Assembly: GCA_000482145.1 (NCBI GenBank)
Contig: AUXH01000090.1
Span: 1 to 43,453 of the forward strand
Origin: Strigomonas culicis
Taxonomy: Eukaryota > Euglenozoa > Kinetoplastea > Trypanosomatida > Trypanosomatidae
Reading direction: 5' to 3'
DNA: 43,453 nt
Shown: one piece after another, positions 27,637-35,930 of the stretch
Numbering within the stretch: the stretch's first letter is position 1
Layout of the letters: the number at the start of each line of letters is the position of its first letter
Notes under the pieces: model-generated
The model's input: only the letters and a program-made list of their open reading frames with translations
Database searches by the model: none
What the model was told of the DNA's origin: nothing
Position numbers and translations under genes: made by a program

Positions 27637-27711
27637 GACACGTAGAGGAAACAGACCGTCATCGGCTATGTATGTATGCAATTTCTTATTATTTGTCTTG
27701 CTCTACGTGTC
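27637..27711. repeat. 11-bp inverted repeat
   Basis: GACACGTAGAG (27637-27647) and CTCTACGTGTC (27701-27711) are perfect reverse complements around a 53-nt loop. It is probably in the A2 3' UTR or spacer; function unknown. Confidence 0.8.
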
Positions 27712-28029
27712 GTCCTGAAGGGAAAACTAAAAAAAAAAAACATAAAATACAGATGTATCAGTACCTTTCAGATACACTTTCTTTTGCATTGTTATTAGCA
27801 TATATACATTTTTTTTCTTTTTGTATTGTGAAAGGTACGTTGTAAACAGATCATCATACGTTGATGGAACGGAGAGTGAAATGGGACCGACACGCCTCCC
27901 TGACTGGTGCGATGCCAATGATATCTCTACCACTCCACAGCACACATCTTCTCCTCGCTCCACTTTCTCTTTAAGTATTGCCTTTTAAAGTACTTCTTGC
28001 ACGATTAGAAAAAAAAATGTTAAATTGAT

Positions 28030-28190
28030 TCCTGTTCGCAGCAACACAGCGCCGCACAAACGCCACAGCGGCAGCAGCGGGGCGGCTCACACACACCGCT
28101 GGGCGCCTGGGGTGTCGACGGCGTCAGCAGCGGCGCGGCGAGTGAGCGGCAGCACGGCGGCCGTGCGCTTTGCCCTCCATCTCCAGAAAC
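28030..28190. other. GC-rich island in AT-rich spacer
   Basis: About 160 nt of GC-rich sequence with CAG/CGG-type codon-like runs between AT-rich flanks. It resembles local coding sequence in composition. Its longest frame is short and has no recognisable motif. It may be a gene relic or an unannotated RNA. Confidence 0.35.
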
Positions 28191-28614
28191 AGTTTTTTTT
28201 TTTTTTTGCTCCCCCGTTGCCAATGATTTGTATCGTTGTTTGTTTGTTTACGTGTTGTGGAATTGTACTGTTTTCCTTTGTTCTGCTGTTCGCACCGCCT
28301 GTTAGTGTGGTCCTTTTCATCGTTTTCACGTTTGCTATTACTGTTATTGTTATTTCTCTTGTGCTTTAGGGCTAGGGTTAACTGCACCCTTCTGACTGTC
28401 TCTCTACTTCCACTGTCATATTATAAAGATGTATAGGTTTGATTTCTACTCCCTCTTATTCTAGCTCGCTTTTTATCCATTTTTGCGAAAAGGAAAACAC
28501 TTCTCTTTTTTCTTATACTTGTTGTATTAAAAAAAAAAGGTCAAATAATAAAATATACGATTGCTGAACAACGTATACATTTTGCATTCGCGATATATAT
28601 ATATTTTTCTCAAG

Positions 28615-29811
28615 ATGTTTCCATCTCGCACTCTCCGTCTGCTGACGGTGGTGCCGCTGCTGCTCGTGGGCGTGACCACCGCCTTCGAGTTCGCCCCCGT
28701 GCTCACGTCCTTCACCGTCTCTGACTCAACGGACTCGTACGCGGCGGCGCTTGCGTCCTGTGGCGCGCGCGGCGGTTACCTCGGCACCGAGCCGAACACT
28801 GCCATGCGCACCCACCACGCGGAGCTGGGCGGAGCCGCGAAGGGGGCCGTGTGGTACGCCTTCCTCGGCGCCAACGTAGAAGCCCCGGATATCACGCCGC
28901 TGTGCAAGGACTCCTACATGACGAATCCCACGGACACCGCCTCCCCCGGGGACTGCATCTACCGCTGGAAGATGGGCCGCTACCTCGACTTCACGGACGA
29001 CTCCACCTTCATCGGGACGAAGTGGTACTACCGCAGTGGCATCTCCTTCTACCGCGGCACGCTGGCCTCCACCTCCACGACGGACTGCACCTACACCATC
29101 AACAACACCCTTCTTCCGTGCGGCCCCATCAGCGGCTTCCGCTCCTTCTTCATGACGAGCTCGACCGCGCCCAGCGGCACGGACTCGGGCACCTACATCG
29201 CGAACCGCCCCGGCTTTGACAACGGGCACTATCTGGTGCTCGTCGGCACGGGCACGAGCACGGTCTGGAGCGACAACGAGCCGTCCGGCGGCTACACCTA
29301 CAAGGGCGCGACCAGCTCCGGCAGCACCTACACGCTCTCCACGGCGGGCATCGCCGGCACCAGCACCGACTTCATCTCCCTGTGCGACGCGCAGGCGCCC
29401 TCCCGCATCATGATCGAGCCCTACACGGACCCGGACAGTAAGTCCAACCTGATGTGGTGGGTCATCTTCCTCTGCATCCTCTTCTTCCTGCTCGGCCTGT
29501 CCTTCGTCATCCTCGCCTGCTGCCAGGAGCGCGAGGACAAGGACGAGCCGCCGGAAGACGCGCCGCAGTGGGCGAAGATCGAGGCGAGCCAGGTCATGAA
29601 GACGAAGCGCTACATCAGCCAGAAGTCCTTCAGCGTCGTCGAGGATGAAAAGGGGGACCACGAGCGCGAGATGGGCTCCTACTCGGACGTGGGCAGCCGG
29701 TCCGTGGTCGACAGCAAGTGCGACACGACGGAGAACTGCCAGTCCGGCTACTCTCTGGCTGAGAGCAGTAGGTGTGGCGAGGCTTCGCCAAAGACCAACA
29801 ACTGGGTGTAG
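28615..29811 (+). CDS. Lectin-like type I surface membrane protein, family B copy 1
   Basis: A 398-residue protein. It has a signal peptide (1-22; LRLLTVVPLLLVGVTTA), an ectodomain of about 255 residues with a C-type-lectin-like opening (SYAAALASCGARGGYLG, about 39-55), AFLGANVEA, GDCIYRWKMGRYLDF, VWSDNEPSGGYTY and FISLCDAQAP, a membrane span (about 279-302, MWWVIFLCILFFLLGLSFVI) followed by ACCQE, and an acidic/Ser-rich tail. Possible N-glycosylation sites include NNT (about 162). The order FLGA...CxYR...SLCDAQ parallels FIGA...CFYR...ALCIAQ in family A, suggesting distant homology. The AG of a CTCAAG sequence abuts the ATG, so the 5' UTR could be almost nil if that AG is used. A TTG-initiated extension upstream is not supported. 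The ligand is unknown. Confidence 0.85.
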   Translation: MFPSRTLRLLTVVPLLLVGVTTAFEFAPVLTSFTVSDSTDSYAAALASCGARGGYLGTEPNTAMRTHHAELGGAAKGAVWYAFLGANVEAPDITPLCKDSYMTNPTDTASPGDCIYRWKMGRYLDFTDDSTFIGTKWYYRSGISFYRGTLASTSTTDCTYTINNTLLPCGPISGFRSFFMTSSTAPSGTDSGTYIANRPGFDNGHYLVLVGTGTSTVWSDNEPSGGYTYKGATSSGSTYTLSTAGIAGTSTDFISLCDAQAPSRIMIEPYTDPDSKSNLMWWVIFLCILFFLLGLSFVILACCQEREDKDEPPEDAPQWAKIEASQVMKTKRYISQKSFSVVEDEKGDHEREMGSYSDVGSRSVVDSKCDTTENCQSGYSLAESSRCGEASPKTNNWV

Positions 29812-29983
29812 CGGAAGTGGAGGGCCTGAGATGTACCATCCAATATGTTTCGTTTTAGTTTATATGGCATTTTCTTCTCTGAGTAGCTGTTGCTTTCTGA
29901 GAAATCTTGTTTTTTTCTTTTTGGTGTTTTTCTTTTCTTTCCTTTTACGCCTTATTACGTAAATGAGTGTATCTTCACACGTG

Positions 29984-30010
29984 CATAATAATAATAATAA
30001 TAATAATAAT
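29984..30010. repeat. AAT trinucleotide microsatellite
   Basis: About nine tandem ATA/AAT units in the B1 3' flank. Confidence 0.9.
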
Positions 30011-30260
30011 AGTAATACGAAAACACATGAGTAACTTGGAAGAGGAAAGCCTTTTTTTTTTGCATTTCTTCCAGTAAACAGAAAACAGAAACATAAAGTA
30101 GAAGGTCAAAAGTACCGGCAAAGGCCAACGTCATACGTTGTGAGGGGGCATACGATCAAGAGTCGCAGTCGATGCTGTACCGCCGGTTTGCGTGTCTATA
30201 AAGAAGGGCGGTGTCATGCGTCCCGCTCTGCCCCAGAATCTCACACTGTCACCTTAAATA

Positions 30261-30263
<3 letters not shown>

Positions 30264-30293
<30 letters not shown>
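30264..30293. repeat. AT-dinucleotide microsatellite
   Basis: About fifteen tandem AT units. Confidence 0.95.
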
Positions 30294-30297
<4 letters not shown>

Positions 30298-31574
30298 ATC
30301 TTTGTGTATGTGTCCTAGCTCATCGTTGTTGCTGTTTTGAATGTGTGGACGCACTTTGTCCCCCTTTTTTTTAAGCCGGATATGTTTTCTCTGGCCGTCT
30401 GCAGCTGAACGGGAGGTTGCGCGAATGATGAATCGTTCAGGCAGTAACGAGAGAATAGGATGAACTGATAAGACAAATATATTTTGGCATAAGAATGATG
30501 ATAATAATGAAAAGTAGTGAAGGTAATTCACTTTTTTTTTTTTGCAATTATCTCTCGCAATTTCTTTGTATATATAACCCTTCCTTCGCGTTTTTTTTTT
30601 CTCATTGTGTTTCTTTGCAGTTGGTTCGTAGTTAAAGCAGCGCAGTGTACACGTCGCTAGCTTTCATAATACTACATCACTCTCTTCTTTTTACTTTTGA
30701 GTACTGGGAAAATGAGATGCTATTTGCTTTGTTCTTTTTGCTTTTTTTTACTGGACGTTTTTTATCATTATTAATTATACTAAATTCCTTTTTCTTTTTT
30801 GTTTCTCTGTGTTTCTTCGTTTCTTTCTGTTTCTCTTATTGTTTCAAAGTTTCTCTCTTTTTTTGTTGTTTTTGCAATGTTCTTTTTTGTTCGAACCTCA
30901 TTTTTTTTTAATATGTATTGTTGATTTAAAAAAGTGGCGTGTACATATATCGTTTTTTCTTCTTTAACTTCTTGTTGTGTATGTAAGAGGTACTCGCGGT
31001 TCTGTACTTGTTTTCCCCATTTTATTTTCATTTTTATCTTTTTTTCTTTGCATTTGCCTTTGTTGCACACTGAGCGTTGGTATACCGTGTAGAGTGTTCA
31101 GTTCCTCTTCTCAACGATACGTTCAATTAGAGCTGCAAAGGTCTATCGAAAATAGATGATAATCGAGATGAGTTGCGTAAAAGATGAAAAAAAGAGTACT
31201 TTCATTCAAAGAAATAAACACCTGTTATAGAAAGAACAAAAATAAATGTAAAATATAATAAGAAATATTCTTATTTTGTTTTTGTAACTATATATGTTTT
31301 TTGTTCTTTTCTACTCGAAATATGAAGTAGTCCTCAGTGACAACTTAGTAGCCTGTTTAATCAACATTTTTTTTTTTCGCTGTCTCTCTATCACTTTTTA
31401 ATGCTTCATCCTTGCTCCACTGTTTTCACTCACCCTGCATCTCTACTTCTTACACATTTCGAATGAAAGACATATTTTTTTTTGTCGTTTCTGTTATTGG
31501 TTGTTCAATTCACCATCATTTTATAGTGTGTCTTTTCCACTCGTCTTCGTCGTCTGTTCTCTTCTTTCCCCATT

Positions 31575-31775
31575 TACCGCTCGACGGTGCAGTGATGTCA
31601 TGGCGCCCGTCGCGCGTCTGAGGATGAACGTCCCCCGTCGCTGCGGTGGACGCGCACGACCTCCAGCGCGCGTGGGGGGGGGGGGATCTAGGAGAGCACC
31701 TCAACGGTGCGTAGAGCGCGCACTGACGCGGTCTCTCGAGCGATGGGCGAGGTCTTCGGCACGGTTAGGAAACGT
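31575..31775. other. GC-rich island in AT-rich spacer
   Basis: About 200 nt of GC-rich sequence including a run of twelve or more G (31673-31684), bounded by T-rich sequence. No long frame keeps through it and no known RNA is recognised. It could be a gene relic or a non-coding RNA. Confidence 0.35.
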
Positions 31776-32268
31776 CTATTTATTTGTTTGTTTGTTTTGT
31801 TTTGAAGCAAAAAAAAAAGAGGGGGCTCTTCTGTATGACCTCATTTTTTAAAAAAAATCAGTAATTGCTCTCAGTTTCTGCTTAGTGTGCAAAAAACACA
31901 GTTTTGCGCGCAGCGGTAAGTGGGTCTGTGATGCATGTGCGTGTTGCTCGTAGGACGTACGTTGTATTATTGTCTTGCCGTTACAGAGTTATGGGTTTGC
32001 CTTCATTCATGCGTATTCCGTCTTTTGCACGTTCTCGAGTATCGGTGCAGAAAGAAATACTTCTCTTATCACTATAATGTTTCCTTCGTTCTTCATTCAT
32101 CTCTCTATCTCTCTTTCTGCTTATACGTATTATTCTCGTCAGAAGTAGTTTTTTTTTTTCGTTTTGCTGTTCGTATAATACATTTTGCCTTTTTTTTTCT
32201 GTAAGCCTACAGTAGCACTTACGCTTACGTGGAAAAAAGAAAAGAGAAAATCCATATATATTGAAAGA

Positions 32269-32287
32269 AAATCTTTTTTTTTTCAAG
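32269..32287 (+). promoter_or_regulatory. T-tract and AG abutting the B2 start codon
   Basis: A ten-base T run, then CAAG, then directly ATG. If this AG is the splice acceptor, the spliced leader would be joined to the start codon itself. The same CAAGATG junction occurs at B1. Confidence 0.4.
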
Positions 32288-33493
32288 ATGTTTCCATCTC
32301 GCACTCTCCGTCTGCTGACGGTGGTGCTGCTGCTGCTCGTGAGCGTCACCACCGCCTACCAGTTCGCCCCCGTGCTCACGTCCTTCACCGTCTCTGACTC
32401 AACGGACTCGTACGCGGCGGCGCTTGCGTCCTGTGGCGCGCGCGGCGGTTACCTCGGCTCCGAGCCGACGACCGCCATGCGCACCCACCACGCGGAGCTG
32501 GGCGGAGCCGCGAAGGGGGCCGTGTGGTACGCCTTCCTCGGCGCCAACGTAGAAGCCCCGGATATCACGCCGCTGTGCAAGGACTCCTACATGACGAATC
32601 CCACGGACACCGCCTCCCCCGGGGACTGCATCTACCGCTGGAAGATGGGCCGCTACCTCGACTTCACGGACGACTCCACCTTCATCGGGACGAAGTGGTA
32701 CTACCGCAGTGGCATCTCCTTCTACCGCGGCACGCTCGCCACCACCTCCACGACGGACTGCACCTACACCATCAACAACACCCTTCTTCCGTGCGGCCCC
32801 ATCAGCGGCTTCTCCTCCTTCTTCATGACGAGCTCGACCGCGCCCAGCGGCACGGACTCGGGCACCTACATCGCGAACCGCCCCGGCTTTGACAACGGGC
32901 ACTATCTGGTGCTCGTCGGCACGGGCACGAGCACGGTCTGGAGCGACAACGAGCCGTCCGGCGGCTACACCTACAAGGGCGCGACCAGCTCCGGCAGCAC
33001 CTACACGCTCTCCACGGCGGGCATCGCCGGCACCAGCACCGACTTCATCTCCCTGTGCGACGCGCAGGCGCCCTCCCGCATCATGATCGAGCCCTACACG
33101 GACCCGGACAGTAAGTCCAACCTGATGTGGTGGGTCATCTTCCTCTGCATCCTCTTCTTCCTGCTCGGCCTGTCCTTCGTCATCCTCGCCTGCTGCCAGG
33201 AGCGCGAGGACATGGACGAGCCGCCGGAAGACGCGCCGGAGTGGGCGCAGCACGAGGCGAGCCAGGTCATGAAGACGAAGCGCTACGTCAGTCAGAACTC
33301 CTTCCGTCTCGTCGACGCCAGCGATGATTACGAGCGCGAGATGGGCTCCTACTCGGACATGGGCAGCCGGTCCGCGGGCGGCGAGAATGAGAAGTACGAC
33401 GACGAGGGGTCGCGGAGCATGAGCCGTTCGGGTAGTAACATGTACGACGAGGCGGCGAGTGGCGGCGGCAGCTACAGGGAGGGCTACTACTAG
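32288..33493 (+). CDS. Lectin-like type I surface membrane protein, family B copy 2
   Basis: A 401-residue paralogue of B1. The signal peptide (LRLLTVVLLLLVSVTTA), ectodomain and membrane span are nearly identical in protein and DNA. The few ectodomain changes are conservative (for example LGTEPNTA to LGSEPTTA, GFRSFF to GFSSFF). The cytoplasmic tails share EREDxDEPPEDAP and EASQVMKTKRY and YEREMGSYSDMGSRS, then diverge completely; B2 ends in a Gly/Ser/Tyr/Glu-rich stretch finishing GGGSYREGYY. Homology to B1 starts sharply at the ATG region, and the spacers are unrelated, which suggests the coding parts are kept alike by gene conversion. The Cys-Cys after the span is a plausible acylation site. 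The role is probably at the cell or flagellar surface, but that is inference from topology. Confidence 0.86.
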   Translation: MFPSRTLRLLTVVLLLLVSVTTAYQFAPVLTSFTVSDSTDSYAAALASCGARGGYLGSEPTTAMRTHHAELGGAAKGAVWYAFLGANVEAPDITPLCKDSYMTNPTDTASPGDCIYRWKMGRYLDFTDDSTFIGTKWYYRSGISFYRGTLATTSTTDCTYTINNTLLPCGPISGFSSFFMTSSTAPSGTDSGTYIANRPGFDNGHYLVLVGTGTSTVWSDNEPSGGYTYKGATSSGSTYTLSTAGIAGTSTDFISLCDAQAPSRIMIEPYTDPDSKSNLMWWVIFLCILFFLLGLSFVILACCQEREDMDEPPEDAPEWAQHEASQVMKTKRYVSQNSFRLVDASDDYEREMGSYSDMGSRSAGGENEKYDDEGSRSMSRSGSNMYDEAASGGGSYREGYY

Positions 33494-34103
33494 TCGGAGT
33501 GACGGTGTGTATACGCGTTCTTTCTTTCTTTTTTCCCTTCAGATTTGCTTTTCTTATACGATTTAGAAATACCTTTTTTTTTCAGTGTTAAAAGTTACTC
33601 TTACCTTTCCAGATTTTTCCCAAAACTCATGAAACAGAGTCTTTAAAAAAGGAAAGAGAAAAAAAGATCAGATGCTTATGTACGAAGATTATACAAATGG
33701 TGTTACTTTAGCGCTTTTTTTTTCTTCTTTTCGTTCTATAAGGTTCTTGTATCATGCGGATAGTGGATAAGTTTCTATTTGACTGCAATCGGTAAAAGAT
33801 GCAGTCGACCCCTTTGATGCGCGTTTGTAATGTACTGTTTTGTTTGCTTGGTGGTGTTGCAGTATCTGATGACGACAACAAAGGGGCATATAGTTACTCC
33901 GTGAAAAAGGTAGGAAAAATCGGGGATGATAAGTGTATTTTGTTCTCAAATAGTTGTTTTCTTATTATTATTTCATTTTTGATGCGTGTGTGATTGCATT
34001 TGGCGCGTGAAAATCTCTTTTTGCTTGTTCAAACTAATTCTTTTCTTTATTACTTTCTTTTTTGTTACTTTTTTTTTTTCATAGCATATACTGAAACACA
34101 TTT

Positions 34104-34131
34104 TACATCATATTATTAAATATGATGTAAG
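34104..34131. repeat. 12-bp-stem palindrome
   Basis: TTACATCATAT (34104-34114) and ATATGATGTAA (34121-34131) are perfect reverse complements; one further T-A pair leaves a four-base ATTA loop. It lies in the B2 to LYR spacer. Confidence 0.85.
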
Positions 34132-34411
34132 ACACGTTTTTTTTTTCTCACGTAAAAAAGTATACAAGTTGTTTCTTTTTTGTTTCCTTCTTGTTTGTTT
34201 CAATGTAAATACAATATTTCTTTTTCGTTTTATTTTCTCTCCGCCATACTCATTGATGATCTTCTTCCAACTTCTTCTACCGTGTATGGGTGGTTTGTGC
34301 TGTTTCAATGTGCATTTTGCTTGTTGTGATAAATTACTTTTAGTTGTTCCTCAACTTCCGGACCGTGTTGTCACTTACGCAAAAGCAGAAGATACAAAAA
34401 AAAATTATACG

Positions 34412-34432
34412 TATATATATATATATATATAT
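34412..34432. repeat. TA-dinucleotide microsatellite
   Basis: Short TA run in the spacer. Confidence 0.9.
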
Positions 34433-35134
34433 GTATGTATCGGATTTTGAATTAGCCAAGATGAATCGCGCTGCACTGCACTTGCTATGTCTTCTCTGTT
34501 CTATCGCCTTCAAGTCCGTGTGACACTAACACGTAATGGGAAGCCGAGTGGGGGAAAAAAAAAGAAAATGAAAATAAAAAACAGTTACTAGAGGAACGAA
34601 GTATACTGTATGTTTTTAAAGGGATTGAAAACATGAAAACAAAACAAAAAAGAGTTGACATCGTACGGTGAACTTTTTCAAATAAAATCTCTCAATATAC
34701 ACTGTTTTATAATAATATAGCCGCAAAAAAAAGTTGTTTTTTCTAGTTTTCATTATTTCTGTTCTTTTTTTTTTTGAGCAAAGTACATTTTTTTTATTAT
34801 TATCTTTCGTGAACTATGACTATTCTGGTCTCCCCTTTTTGTGGGGATGGGGATTCTTCTATGGGGGTCCTTTTGTAGCGTCAGCACCTTTTGTATGGCT
34901 CGTATTGTGTGTCCGCTTTGTGGTGAAAATGATTCATTCATGCATTCTTTCTTTCTTTCCCTCTATTTCTCTCTATTTCTTTCTTTTCTTTCTGTGTGTT
35001 ATGAATTTTGTCAACAAGCAAGGTAGTAGCGTATCTTTCGGCCTTTTGGGATTGCATTCCTCTTGTTGCTATTATTGTTGTTTAGTGAACCGCCTTGGAG
35101 GCCCCTTTTGCTACCCCCCCCCTCCCCCCACGCG

Positions 35135-35683
35135 ATGTGCGCCACGAAGCTGCCGTACCGCTATGAAGAGAAGCTGCGGCTGTACCGCCGCCTGCTGAAG
35201 GGCGCGTACAAGTTCCCGCTGCGCTCGCGGCGCGAGCTGGTAACGGAGGAGGTTCGCAGCACGTTCCGCGATCCGCTCAACGAGACGCTGACGGAGCGGC
35301 AGGTGGACTACAGGCTCTTGCTGGGGAAGGAGAAGGCGGCCGCGATCGAGACGTACGCGGAGAACATGTATTGGTTCCACTCGCGTGATGAGGTGACACG
35401 GGAGATGATGCACCACTCGATCCAGCGCGACCAGGAGCGCATCCAGGAGATGGCGCGCATCGAAAAGGTGAGCCACGCACCCACCAAGACGCCCGAGGTG
35501 ACGGAATTCAAGTCCGCGTACTACCACGTGCATCCCGACTACTACAACAAAATTGACGCGCAGCCACTGACCAGCACACGGGATGTGTGGCGCGCGCGCG
35601 GGCAGTACGGCTCCGACGTGGGCGGGCCTCGGCAGAAGTTCTTCGTGCGGCGCTTCAAGGCGCTCTTCCCCCAGGGGTGGTGA
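35135..35683 (+). CDS. LYR-motif mitochondrial protein
   Basis: A 182-residue basic protein. The N-terminus carries the Complex1_LYR signature: L-Y-R at 16-18 within KLRLYRRLLKGAYKFPLR, followed by the helix RELVTEEVRSTFR with the conserved F44-R45. LYR proteins bind acyl carrier protein in the mitochondrial matrix and act as accessory subunits or assembly factors of respiratory complexes, in Fe-S cluster delivery or in the mitoribosome. The rest (about 60-182) is charged and helical, ending in KFFVRRFKALFPQGW, and I do not recognise it. This specific member cannot be named; a complex I or mitoribosome-associated LYR protein is plausible. The ATG follows a C-rich tract; the upstream part of the open frame lacks an ATG. 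Confidence 0.75.
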   Translation: MCATKLPYRYEEKLRLYRRLLKGAYKFPLRSRRELVTEEVRSTFRDPLNETLTERQVDYRLLLGKEKAAAIETYAENMYWFHSRDEVTREMMHHSIQRDQERIQEMARIEKVSHAPTKTPEVTEFKSAYYHVHPDYYNKIDAQPLTSTRDVWRARGQYGSDVGGPRQKFFVRRFKALFPQGW

Positions 35684-35930
35684 GCTGACCCGTGGGATGG
35701 GGGCTGCTGCGCGCGTCGCGGCGGGTCTCTACCCATTGCTTTTAAACGTCTGTTAACAAACCACCACGTGAGTATTTCTGTTTGTCGCTGTGACTGCGCC
35801 GCTTCTTCCTCCGACAAGCCACTTTGTGTTGAATCCGCGGATGCATCTCCCCTCTCCCCCCCCCCTCTTCTCTTTCCCCACGTGCACACAGCACTCAGCA
35901 TCTATAGTCGCCGTCTGCCGTATCGCGCCG

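Larger units (their letters stand above)
26682..28614. other. Long AT-rich spacer between families A and B
   Basis: 1.9 kb without a supported gene. It holds T/A homopolymers, an 11-bp inverted repeat (27637-27711), a GC-rich island (28030-28190) followed by a 15-base T run, and pyrimidine tracts near 28500. Short open frames lack coding composition. Confidence 0.7.
29812..32268. other. Longest spacer of the window, inside family B
   Basis: About 2.5 kb without a supported gene. It contains an AAT repeat (29984-30010), a GC-moderate stretch (30100-30250), an AT dinucleotide repeat (30264-30293), many T-rich tracts and a GC-rich island (31575-31775). Open frames here are short and T-tract-driven. 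Confidence 0.7.
33494..35134. other. Long AT-rich spacer after the surface array
   Basis: 1.6 kb with T-rich tracts, a near-perfect palindrome (34104-34131), an AT repeat (34412-34432) and a C-rich run just before the next gene (35114-35129). No supported gene; short frames are composition artefacts. Confidence 0.7.

Noticed and set aside
28366..28380. Telomere-like TTAGGGCTAGGGTTA
   Set aside because: Only two imperfect units; too short to be an interstitial telomere tract rather than chance.
30126..30140. Small hairpin CAACGT-CAT-ACGTTG
   Set aside because: Six base pairs only; expected by chance in a window of this size.
30645..30911. Phe-rich small frame resembling a multi-pass peptide
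   Set aside because: Produced by T-rich intergenic sequence; no coding bias.
34734..35198. 154-codon hydrophobic frame overlapping the LYR gene
   Set aside because: T-tract translation that overlaps the LYR protein in another frame.
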